From Spartinivicinus ruber (GTDB taxonomy: Bacteria; Pseudomonadota; Gammaproteobacteria; Pseudomonadales; Zooshikellaceae), in the NCBI RefSeq assembly GCF_011009015.1, contig NZ_CP048878.1, positions 1,043,501-1,107,500 of the forward strand: a stretch of DNA of 64,000 nt, given 5' to 3'. Below, piece by piece: positions 16,970 through 25,669 of this stretch. The notes beneath the pieces were generated by a model. That model was not told where the DNA came from. It made no database searches and saw only the letters and a program-made list of their open reading frames with translations. Made by a program: the position numbers and the translations under genes. Each line of letters opens with the position of its first letter. The stretch's first letter is position 1.

Positions 16970-17956
16970 TTATTCAATAGAAAATGAATATTTTGCTTTT
17001 GCACCTTTCAAGCATGGTGGGGTATTAGGAACTGAATCATTTGAGGCGTGATAATGATAAATACCAAAAGGGTAATCAAATGTCGGGCCAAAATGTCCAT
17101 TACACTGATCAAGTTTCATTTGTGTCATGCCAGGTAAATCTTTGTTGGCATAAATGGGGTAGCCATCCATAGCATAGCCGATAAGGGCATATAATTTTTG
17201 TGTAACATTTATACACAATACATCATTGATTTCATGCTTCTTTAGTACTTGGTTTATTGTTTCAGGCTGCATATGAAAGTGATAATAACCAGAGGGATCT
17301 ACATGCCCACCACATGGATCAATGGCTGGAACATTACCCGCAACCCCAGTTCCTCCATCTGGTAATGGTGGACCGTTTACAACTGAAGGGGCTGGTCCTT
17401 CTATAGGTATGCCATTTAGTGTAAACCCCACCATATCAAACACAGTATTATTTGGTGAAGGCTTTACTAAATTAATGGGAAAGGCAGGAATAATATAAGT
17501 AATGATTAAACTATCATCACGTTCTGCTTCGAAACAATAATTGAATTTACTATCAGTATTTTTAGGTGGACTTATTCTGATATTACCCTCATCATCTACA
17601 ATATTAAAACCATCGTTTTCCATTGCCTCAAAAAAGGCTCGTTTAAGGGCTTGAAATCCAGGATTGGTCAAGCCGTCGTATATATATAGCCCACCAACTT
17701 CATCAATAGTTAGTGGGCAGTAAGGGCCATCTGTTATAGGGTTACTGTTAAAAATTAGTTTGTAGCAAATACGGGAGATGTCATTTTCAAGATCACACTC
17801 TACTATACTGATATCAATAAGGTTATGGCTAAATATACCTTCAATGGCTTTTGGTTGATCAGTATAGACTTTATTTTTGCCATATAAATTATCAAGGCTT
17901 TTTGCATAAAAAGAAATATGAAATAAAGCCAATGTAAGTAAAGTTCTTCTTATCAT
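16970..17956 (-). CDS. Secreted YHYH-domain protein
   Basis: This 328-residue protein has a signal peptide (LLTLALFHISFYAKS). The C-terminal 170 residues are a YHYH domain. They hold GFTLNGIPIEGP, a Gly-rich DPCGGHVDPSGYYHFHM segment, GYAMDGYPIYAN, and the name-giving FGIYHYHA near residue 300. The domain has no assigned reaction. The clustered His, Asp and Cys look suited to metal binding, which is my inference. It is divergent from the first multicopper oxidase gene (250 nt between the two), and both products are exported, so a joint role in periplasmic copper or oxidation chemistry is possible. Confidence 0.8.
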   Translation of the reverse strand: MIRRTLLTLALFHISFYAKSLDNLYGKNKVYTDQPKAIEGIFSHNLIDISIVECDLENDISRICYKLIFNSNPITDGPYCPLTIDEVGGLYIYDGLTNPGFQALKRAFFEAMENDGFNIVDDEGNIRISPPKNTDSKFNYCFEAERDDSLIITYIIPAFPINLVKPSPNNTVFDMVGFTLNGIPIEGPAPSVVNGPPLPDGGTGVAGNVPAIDPCGGHVDPSGYYHFHMQPETINQVLKKHEINDVLCINVTQKLYALIGYAMDGYPIYANKDLPGMTQMKLDQCNGHFGPTFDYPFGIYHYHASNDSVPNTPPCLKGAKAKYSFSIE

Positions 17957-18207
17957 TTTTTTGTTTTAGCTTGTTAGTAGTTAAGTTTTTATAGTTTTTG
18001 TGTGGGTTGAGCAATGAGTTTTACAAATCTTACATTGTAATTTTAGTGAAATATATTTGTATTAAATCAAAAGTTTTAAATTGGTTCTACTGCTATAAAA
18101 TGTAAAAGTTATGTAAAAAAGGATTACTGACTATTTAAAATATACTAAAAAAGAAAGGTTAATAATATAGCGTGCCAATAGTAAAGTGTGATAGTGGAAG
18201 CATAGCA

Positions 18208-19794
18208 ATGGATCGTAGGAATTTTTTAAAATATAGTGCAACTCTCTCATCTGGCTTAGCATTGAGTACTGCCGGTTTTTCTGCATTAGGTATTTCGAAT
18301 TCAATGGAAGGACTTACTAATCAACAAAAAAAAGTCATTGCTGATTATAACTTTCTTTATATTCCACCATTATTATATAACCCTTATGCAAAGCGTTATC
18401 GTATGCCAACGCTTTATATACAAGACACCTTGCATGAGTTTTATCCGGGTAAACAATCCTATGCGACAGGCTTGTCTACCTTACAGCATCATTGTTCCTA
18501 TTTAGGCCCTACTATTAAAGTCAAACAGGGAGATGTTGTAGATTTCTCTGTCGTTAATTTACGGTCAGAGCCTGTAACCAACCACTGGCATGGGTTGCAT
18601 ATACCTGGGCGGTTAGATGGTGGACCACACCAGATGATTCAGCCAGGAGAAACCTGGAATATCACCATGCCGATCAGGCAAGAAGCAGCAACTTGTTGGT
18701 ACCATGATCATACTTGTGGAAAAACCGCCGAGCATGTTTATTTTGGTCATGCAGGGTTATTTATGATTGAAGATGAATACAGCAATTTATTAGGCCTACC
18801 AAATTACTATGGAGAGAATGAGATACCTTTAGTTGTACAAGATAAGCTATTTAATTCTGGAGGGGATCAAATTTATGATGTAAGAGGAGGACCAATTTTT
18901 TTAGGTGATGATATGATTGTCAATGGTACAATAAAGCCATTTTTAGCTTTATCACCTGGCCTTGTTCGTTTCAAAATACTTAATGGGTCAAATGATAGAC
19001 ACTATGAATTTTATTTCAAAGATGGACGTAGTTTTAGTGTAATTGGTAGTGATCAGGGTTTATTAAATAGCCCTATTGAATTAAATAAAATCACTCTCTA
19101 CTCAGGTGAACGTGTTGAAATAGTAGTTGACTTCACAAAGGATAGTGGAGGTATTGTTGACTTAATGGCTAAGACAATCGTAGTAGATACTGGGGGGGGC
19201 GATATATATGTAGAAATTCTAAAGCTAGCTATAACTTCTTACAAAGCACTACCGGCTATTTTACCTGAGAAACTTAGAAATAATCCTATTGATTGGGACA
19301 AAGAAGTTAAAAATGCTCCTGAAGTAACGCGATCATTCAAATTGAGTAGTAATGAAACACTTACTGAAATGTATATCAATGATAGGGCTTTTGATATGCA
19401 GTTTATTAATGAGTATGTACCAAAGGGGAAAAAAGAGGTATGGGAGTTTCAATCGTTAACTGGAGGACATCCATTGCATATTCATGGATGCTCTTTTTTA
19501 ATTCTTGAAGTAGTTGATGAACCGCCTCCCTTGGAGTTTAAAGGTTGGAAAGATACAGTGGTATTACCAATTCCGGAACCAGGTACTCCTATAGGTAAAC
19601 TATATACTTGTAAAGTATTGGTCGAGTTTAATCATGACACCTATAGATCGCCAAATATATTGAGCCAAGATGATGAGGATATTAAAGGTTTAAAGTATCA
19701 TATTCCATATATGTATCATTGCCATCTATTAGAGCATGAAGATAAAGGTATGATGGGGCAATTTATTGTATATGATGAGGAGGTTAGTGATTAG
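18208..19794 (+). CDS. Tat-exported three-domain multicopper oxidase (MCO1)
   Basis: The 528-residue product begins MDRRNFLKYS, a twin-arginine signal, then an Ala/Ser-rich hydrophobic stretch. All four copper-ligand motifs are present: HWHG (His126, His128), WYHDH (His166, His168), HPLHIHG near the C-terminus, and HCHLLEHEDKGM with the type-1 Cys. It should oxidise a substrate and reduce oxygen to water in the periplasm (CueO/CotA/laccase superfamily). The substrate is unknown. I take the ATG at 18208, because GGAAG lies 7 nt before it and the Tat motif follows directly; a GTG at 18172 would add 12 residues. Nucleotides 18361-18714 are almost identical to part of MCO2. Confidence 0.9.
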   Translation: MDRRNFLKYSATLSSGLALSTAGFSALGISNSMEGLTNQQKKVIADYNFLYIPPLLYNPYAKRYRMPTLYIQDTLHEFYPGKQSYATGLSTLQHHCSYLGPTIKVKQGDVVDFSVVNLRSEPVTNHWHGLHIPGRLDGGPHQMIQPGETWNITMPIRQEAATCWYHDHTCGKTAEHVYFGHAGLFMIEDEYSNLLGLPNYYGENEIPLVVQDKLFNSGGDQIYDVRGGPIFLGDDMIVNGTIKPFLALSPGLVRFKILNGSNDRHYEFYFKDGRSFSVIGSDQGLLNSPIELNKITLYSGERVEIVVDFTKDSGGIVDLMAKTIVVDTGGGDIYVEILKLAITSYKALPAILPEKLRNNPIDWDKEVKNAPEVTRSFKLSSNETLTEMYINDRAFDMQFINEYVPKGKKEVWEFQSLTGGHPLHIHGCSFLILEVVDEPPPLEFKGWKDTVVLPIPEPGTPIGKLYTCKVLVEFNHDTYRSPNILSQDDEDIKGLKYHIPYMYHCHLLEHEDKGMMGQFIVYDEEVSD

Positions 19795-20405
19795 GCTAGA
19801 AAACTTAAGATACTCATGGACATCCTTAAAAATCAGGCTGCATATTATGAGTAGTGGTGCTCATAAGTAGTGAACTCAAAATTAATATTAGATCTTGATT
19901 TCTTTAGTTTAGATCAGTCGATATCATGAGATAAACGAGATAGACCTGCTGATTAGCTTAAAAAAGATTGAATAGTCAAACCTTAGATACTGATGGGCAG
20001 GTTTCATTTTTTAGCTGAATTCTGTGTAGTCAAATACACCATTTTGTGACTTATTTTTCAGAATGAAATATTTGACTCTTAATTATTTTACAAATTAGAT
20101 TAATAATACATAGCTTTGCTGATGTATTTATAGAATATAGCGGTGCTAGTTAGTATCAGGAAAAATCATAATTCCATCTACATAGTCAATCAGGATACCA
20201 TTAATTTCTCTATTATTGAGTCCTGAAAATACAGATAGCCAAAACTTTGCTCTTTCATTTCTAGTAGCTTTTGATACTCTTGTATGTTAGCATTTTTTTG
20301 CTTATTCAATTGAATCTACTGAGGAAGTTATTCATGAATGAGTAGTTACCTGAAATAGGTTGCACTTCCTTTCAATTTTTAAAGGTGTATTTAATATAAG
20401 CTTAA
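19795..20405. other. Convergent spacer between MCO1 and MCO2
   Basis: No intact gene is seen in these 611 bp. They contain an IS256-family transposase scrap (20146-20271, minus strand), listed separately. The rest is AT-rich with no recognisable content. Confidence 0.5.
20146..20271 (-). mobile_element. IS256 (Mutator)-family transposase fragment
   Basis: On the minus strand one frame reads RNERAKFWLSVFSGLNNREI and continues NGILIDYVDGIMIFPDTN before a stop at 20146-20148. This matches the family's conserved region around GAKFWLSVLTDLxNRGV and ILIACVDGLKGFPEAI, including the catalytic Asp context. Only about 40 residues remain and no terminal repeats are visible. It is the relic of an insertion beside the oxidase genes. 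Confidence 0.6.
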
Positions 20406-21974
20406 TCATGGTTGATATACTATAAATTGGCCCATCATACCTTTGTCTTCATGCTCAAGAACATGACAGTGGTACATATACGGCATATGGCAGTTTATAT
20501 CTGAATGACTTCCTATATTTCCCATACATTCTTTTCGGTAAGTATCATGGTGAAATATTACTAATACTTTGCATGTATGATATTCACCAGTATTAATTTC
20601 ACCAACACGTTTTGGTAATGAAACTGTATCTTTCCATCCTTTCAGTGTATTTTCTGGCTCTTCTCCATATAATTCAATAATCAAAAATGAGCAGCCATGA
20701 ATATGGAAGTTATGTCCACCAGTCAAAGATTTGATTTCCCAGATTTCAGGTATGCCCATACTTACTTTTTCATTAATAAAATTCATATTAAACTCTTGAT
20801 TATTAATGCTCATTTTTGATATTTCATCATCAATTGTAAGTTCAAATGATCTAGATACTGCTGATATCTTATTAGTAATTTTATCCCTTTGTATTTTACT
20901 CGCTCTTAAGCTTTTAGTTAACATTATTTCTTTTGTTTTATGAGAGCTTACAACTAATTTTGCAATACTCACTGTAATATAATTTGGATCAAAGGGATCT
21001 TCAGGTAGTGTAATTGCCATCATTTCTAATGTATCATTTCTAAATTTAGTGAAATCAACTATTATTTCTACTCGTTCACCAGGAAGTAATAGAATTTTTT
21101 CGACTAATTCAGGATGGTTTAAAAAACCACCATCAGAAGCAATAACATAAAATTTAGTATTATTTAAGAATAGGTTGTAAGGTCTCGCATTCGATGCATT
21201 TAGGATTCTGAATCTTACAAACCCTGGCATTACATATATAAATGGATTAGCAACTCCATTTATACAAAATTTATTACCTACAAATACTCGATTCCTTTCA
21301 AACTCATAAACCTGTTGTCCAGTTTCATTAAAAAGCTTATCTTGAATAATTAATGGTATATCATTTACTCCATAGATATCTGGCAAACCTAGAGAACTGC
21401 TATTATTATCTTCAATAATAAACATTCCTGCATGGCCAAAATACACTTGTTTGCCTGTCTTATGATGAGTATGGTCATGATACCAACAAGTTGCTGCTTC
21501 TTGTCTGATCGGCATGGTGATATTCCAGGTTTCTCCTGGCTGAATCATTTGATGAGGGCCGCCATCTAAACGGCCAGGTATATGCAGCCCATGCCAGTGG
21601 TTGGTTACAGGCTCTGAGCGTAAATTAACGACAGAAAAATCTACAATATCTCCCTGTTTGACTTTAATGGTAGGGCCTAAATAGGAGCAATGGTGTTGTA
21701 AGGTAGACAAGCCTGTCGCATAGGATTGTTTACCTGGATAAAACTCATGCAAGGTATCTTGTATATAAAGTGTTGGCATGCGATAACGCTTTGCATAAGG
21801 GTTATATAATAATGGCGGAATATGTAGGTGGTTATGATCAGCAATGGTTTTTTTTTGTTGGTAAGTAAGCCCCTCTAATGGTCTAGATTTACCAACTGCA
21901 GATATTCCTGCTGAAGCCAATGCTGTTCCCGATGAAAATATAGCTCCATATTTGATAAAATTTCTACGATCCAT
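20406..21974 (-). CDS. Tat-exported multicopper oxidase (MCO2)
   Basis: This is a 522-residue paralogue of MCO1. It has a Tat signal (MDRRNFIKYG), HWHG, WYHDHTHH, HNFHIHG and HCHVLEHEDKGMMGQF, so all copper sites look intact. The start at 21974 is preceded by GAGAGA at about 7 nt; an in-frame ATG at 21989 would add MRDYY. The stretch encoding residues of roughly 53-169 is near-identical to MCO1 even at silent positions, whereas the rest is only moderately similar. It is convergent with MCO1 and divergent from MCO3. Periplasmic oxidation of an unknown phenol, metal ion or pigment is likely. Confidence 0.9.
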   Translation of the reverse strand: MDRRNFIKYGAIFSSGTALASAGISAVGKSRPLEGLTYQQKKTIADHNHLHIPPLLYNPYAKRYRMPTLYIQDTLHEFYPGKQSYATGLSTLQHHCSYLGPTIKVKQGDIVDFSVVNLRSEPVTNHWHGLHIPGRLDGGPHQMIQPGETWNITMPIRQEAATCWYHDHTHHKTGKQVYFGHAGMFIIEDNNSSSLGLPDIYGVNDIPLIIQDKLFNETGQQVYEFERNRVFVGNKFCINGVANPFIYVMPGFVRFRILNASNARPYNLFLNNTKFYVIASDGGFLNHPELVEKILLLPGERVEIIVDFTKFRNDTLEMMAITLPEDPFDPNYITVSIAKLVVSSHKTKEIMLTKSLRASKIQRDKITNKISAVSRSFELTIDDEISKMSINNQEFNMNFINEKVSMGIPEIWEIKSLTGGHNFHIHGCSFLIIELYGEEPENTLKGWKDTVSLPKRVGEINTGEYHTCKVLVIFHHDTYRKECMGNIGSHSDINCHMPYMYHCHVLEHEDKGMMGQFIVYQP

Positions 21975-21989
21975 GTAATAGTCTCTCAT

Positions 21990-22434
21990 TATTTTAATAG
22001 AAATGTAAATTTATATGTGCTTATAAGTTTTATTTGTGGTGTAAGTTAGGCTGTAATATGTTTCTAATACAAAAAGCTAGAGGAAAATTGTTAAGCAATT
22101 TTTATTAAATAATTTGTTATGTTAACTAATGTGCAAACAAGCGGTCCGTTGCTTGGCAATCTTGTAATTTAATATGGGTTTTTATAAAGTTAGTCAATAT
22201 AGTTTACATTTATTTACATGTTAGTATGAATGTTGACAATTTATACTTTTGATAGTTTTAGCAATAGCTTGATTGTTATGCAATGTTTTAATAAAGTGGT
22301 TATTATCTATGATTTATTACAGTTGCCGTTTTCAATTTCTTGACTATTCAAATCCTGGTTTTTGTATGTTTTTATGATGTTTTAATGATGAGTATTAACA
22401 TGGTAAAGTTAAGCCTTGATTATAACGAAAAGTT
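21990..22434. other. Divergent spacer between MCO2 and MCO3
   Basis: This AT-rich region should carry the promoters of both oxidase genes. I saw no gene, no clear operator and no CueR-like palindrome that I could support. Confidence 0.4.
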
Positions 22435-22452
22435 TTGTTTAAAGGGAAGAAA

Positions 22453-23973
22453 ATGGATAGAAGGCAGTTTTTGACAGTTACTGCAGGGTTAGGAGTATTA
22501 GGTACTGTCTACTCTTTTTCCAAATCTAGTGAGGCTGAATATGAAATCACTAAAAGTGATAACTTACTTTTTATTCCGCCTCTTTTATATGAACCATTAG
22601 CAGATTTTTATCAGCTTCCATCAATAACCGTCAAGGATAGCACCTATAGCTTTTTTCCAGAAAAATCATCATCTTCTATAGGCTTATCTACCAATCAGCA
22701 TGAATTGAATTACTTAGGGCCTACTATAAAGGTAAAGCGTGGTGATGTAGTTGGGGTGACTATCAATAACCAAACCAATATGACTACTATGAACCATTGG
22801 CATGGTTTGCAAATACCAAGCTATGCTGATGGCAGTCCACATTTGTTAATACCGCCAAAAGAAAGCTGGAATACTACACTACATATTCAACAAGAAGCAG
22901 CAACCTGTTGGTATCATCCTCTAAACTATGATATTGGTGATCAGCAATTATATTTAGGTTATGCAGGGTTATTTATTATTGAAGATGATAATATTCAGTC
23001 ACTAAATATACCCACTACTTATGGGCTAGATGATATTCCATTGATTGTTCAAGATAAAGTTTTTGATAACAATGGCCAGCAAATTTACACTAAACAATCA
23101 ACTAACTTGTTAGATGAATATACTGTTATTGTTAATGGGACAATAAATCCTTATTTATCCATTGCTCCAGGTTGGGTGCGTTTCCGTTTGCTTAATGCGT
23201 CAAATACACGGGTTTTTGATTTTTCATTCTCTGAGCAAGCCACCTTTTATAAAGTTGCATCTGATGGGGGGATGTTGAATAGCCCAGTCGCGATGACAAG
23301 CTTAACCCTTGCTTCTGGTGAGCGCAGTGAAATTATGATTTTCTTAAAAGAGGGAAATAAAAATATTGCTCTACTTGCTACTGATAAATTATTTTCAGAT
23401 ATTTCTTTCCTTGCACTAAAAATAACCGTTGAGGATGTTGCATGTACGGAAACTGTGCTTCCAAGTCGATTGAGACCTAATAGTTTGAACGTTAATTACA
23501 ATTTGGTTAATACATTACCTGTAACTAAACAAATTAAATTTGGATCTGATGTTTCAAAAAATGATAGTTTAGCTGCTAATACTATTTATCAATTTAATGA
23601 AATTGAAAGTACACTCTTGAGAGAAGAAGACGAAATATGGATGCTTGAGCTGACGGGTAACTATTCTATTCATATTTATGGTGCATCATTTCTTATTATT
23701 AGTATTGATGATCAGCCACTTGTTACCAGTGATATTGGTTGGCAGGATACATTATTTATTGGCAAGCCACTAAAAACTGAAAATAAAATACAAAAAATAA
23801 AGCTACTAATAAAATTTAATTATGTGAGTTATCGCCAAGGTGTCAATCGGTTTCAGGCTAAAACAAATCCAACAAGTTTGAAGTTTCATGTTCCTTATCT
23901 ATATTACTGTCGTTGTTTGGATCAAAATGGCATCAGCAAAATAGGGCAGTTTTCTGTTTCTGATAAAGTGTGA
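22453..23973 (+). CDS. Degenerate multicopper oxidase paralogue (MCO3), probable pseudoenzyme
   Basis: This is a 506-residue protein with a Tat signal (MDRRQFLTVT) and the same three-cupredoxin layout as MCO1 and MCO2. HWHG (His115, His117) is kept. The second motif WYHDH has become WYHPL. The HPxHxHG motif has become YSIHIYGASF. The last motif HCHxxxHxxxGM has become YYCRCLDQNGIS, keeping the Cys but losing its His partners. The trinuclear centre and type-1 site therefore cannot form normally, yet the frame is intact over the full length. It may act as a binding or structural partner. The ATG at 22453 follows AAAGGGAAG (22441-22449); a TTG at 22435 lies before that site. Confidence 0.85.
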   Translation: MDRRQFLTVTAGLGVLGTVYSFSKSSEAEYEITKSDNLLFIPPLLYEPLADFYQLPSITVKDSTYSFFPEKSSSSIGLSTNQHELNYLGPTIKVKRGDVVGVTINNQTNMTTMNHWHGLQIPSYADGSPHLLIPPKESWNTTLHIQQEAATCWYHPLNYDIGDQQLYLGYAGLFIIEDDNIQSLNIPTTYGLDDIPLIVQDKVFDNNGQQIYTKQSTNLLDEYTVIVNGTINPYLSIAPGWVRFRLLNASNTRVFDFSFSEQATFYKVASDGGMLNSPVAMTSLTLASGERSEIMIFLKEGNKNIALLATDKLFSDISFLALKITVEDVACTETVLPSRLRPNSLNVNYNLVNTLPVTKQIKFGSDVSKNDSLAANTIYQFNEIESTLLREEDEIWMLELTGNYSIHIYGASFLIISIDDQPLVTSDIGWQDTLFIGKPLKTENKIQKIKLLIKFNYVSYRQGVNRFQAKTNPTSLKFHVPYLYYCRCLDQNGISKIGQFSVSDKV

Positions 23974-24103
23974 TATTTTGATTAATTATCCATAACTTAC
24001 TTTAAATAAGTGTAAATATTACGTAAATCCGATTGAACCTGTCTTATTTTAGCCAGCATAATCTTTTACTTGTGAGGTTTGGTAAAGCTTCTTGAGTCCC
24101 TTG

Positions 24104-24148
24104 ACCCGTTTGCTATTAGGCTGCGTTTTTAGTGAACGGGTAATTTTT
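24104..24148 (+). terminator. Possible terminator between MCO3 and the efflux operon
   Basis: ACCCGTT (24104-24110) pairs with AACGGGT (24135-24141), followed by AATTTTTCATT. The loop is long (24 nt), so this is tentative. The rest of the 328-bp spacer (23974-24301) shows nothing else that I can name. Confidence 0.35.
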
Positions 24149-24301
24149 CATTCGTATTCTGCCCAATACTTTTTAACCCTGCTTCTAATTCTTGGTGTAA
24201 CTTTTATGACTATCTATTAGGGACTCTTGATAGTATTGGCTATATTACTTTGCAGGTGCTTTTATCCATTGAAATTGGAATGAGTAGATTGGAGTGTGTG
24301 A

Positions 24302-25669
24302 ATGTTAACCAATTGGTTGAAAAGTAAGTTGAGCTTACCTCTTATTGCTATTGCTGGGTTGATCTTGGCTGTCTCTTTTATAAAACAAAAGCCAGAGATG
24401 GCTCGTGTTGAGCAGGCTAAAGTATCTCGCAAAGTATGGTATATCGATGTACAAGAGATGCCAGTTAAAGCAAGAGCCATTGGTTATGGCACAGTCCAGC
24501 CAGAAACGACACTTGCAGCTAATGCTCAAGTGGCAGGTAAAGTTGTCTATGTGCATCCTGGCTTGAAGAAAGGCGGCAGTATTGATAAGGGAGTAAAAGT
24601 ACTTCAGATTGATACAACTGACTATGAGCTGGGAATTAGTCAAGCACAAGCTAACTTGGCAGTCTATCAAGCAAACTTAAAGGAGTTGGATATTGAAGAG
24701 AAAAATACCAAAACCTTGCTTGAAATTGCTAAACGTAATTATGAAATAGGCAAAAGTGAGCTTGAGCGTAAAAACCAGCTGCGTAAACAGCAATCTGTTT
24801 CCCAGTCAGTAGTTGATGCCGAAGAGCAAAAAGTACTTGCCCTGCAAGAGCAATTTCAAAGCTTACAAAACACCTTATCTACTTCACCCAGCCGTAGAGC
24901 AGTAATTGAAGCGCAAATTGCACAGGCCAGCGCACAACTGAAAGAACAGCAAAAAAACCTCGAACGCACGACTATAACCATGCCATTTAGAGGACGAATT
25001 GGTGAAGTTCATGTTGACTTGGATGAGTATGTGAATGTAGGAACCAAACTTTTTGATGCAAGTAGTATTGGCAGAGTAGAAATCCATGCGCAATTACCCA
25101 TGAAGCATGCTAGGCCCTTAGTACTTGGGGTTGACCGCTCTTTACTTACTCAACAACCGCCATCTCCACAGAGAATATTGGAGGCACTTGGCCTTGATGT
25201 CACTGTAAGACTGGTAGGCACTTTAAAGAAAGCAAGCTGGAAGGCAAAAGCAGTACGTTTAGGGGAAGAAATTGACCAAACAAGTCGTACAGTATCTTTT
25301 ATCGTGGCTGTTGATAGTAGCTATCAAAAAGGTATTCCGGGGGAACGACCACCCTTATTAAAAGGGATGTACACAGAAGTTGAGTTTCAGTCATCAGCAA
25401 AACAGCGAATAGTAGTACCCCGTCAAGCTATTCACCAAGGTAAAGCGTATATCGCAAGTCAAAACAACACTTTACAGATAAAGCCTGTGAAAATTGAATT
25501 TTACCAGGGTGAATTGATTGCCATTGCTGAAGGGGTAAAGCCAGGTGACCGACTGGTAACAAGTGATGTAATTCCGGCTGTAGAAGGTATGCAGCTAGAT
25601 TTAGCACATAATGAAAAGCTCCAAGAGGCCATGAAGTTATTGGCAAGTGGTAAAGGAGACTTTAAATGA
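24302..25669 (+). CDS. RND efflux periplasmic adaptor (HlyD/MFP family)
   Basis: This is a 455-residue adaptor with an N-terminal membrane anchor (LPLIAIAGLILAVSF). It has the split lipoyl domain (AQVAGKVVYVHPGLKKGG, later MPFRGRIGEVHVDLDEYV) flanking a long alpha-helical hairpin rich in Gln, Glu and Lys (about residues 110-225). Beta-barrel and membrane-proximal domains complete it. The adaptor links the inner-membrane pump to an outer-membrane channel. Its stop overlaps the permease start by four bases (ATGA), so the two are coupled. No outer-membrane factor gene is nearby, so a shared TolC-type channel is expected. Confidence 0.92.
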   Translation: MLTNWLKSKLSLPLIAIAGLILAVSFIKQKPEMARVEQAKVSRKVWYIDVQEMPVKARAIGYGTVQPETTLAANAQVAGKVVYVHPGLKKGGSIDKGVKVLQIDTTDYELGISQAQANLAVYQANLKELDIEEKNTKTLLEIAKRNYEIGKSELERKNQLRKQQSVSQSVVDAEEQKVLALQEQFQSLQNTLSTSPSRRAVIEAQIAQASAQLKEQQKNLERTTITMPFRGRIGEVHVDLDEYVNVGTKLFDASSIGRVEIHAQLPMKHARPLVLGVDRSLLTQQPPSPQRILEALGLDVTVRLVGTLKKASWKAKAVRLGEEIDQTSRTVSFIVAVDSSYQKGIPGERPPLLKGMYTEVEFQSSAKQRIVVPRQAIHQGKAYIASQNNTLQIKPVKIEFYQGELIAIAEGVKPGDRLVTSDVIPAVEGMQLDLAHNEKLQEAMKLLASGKGDFK

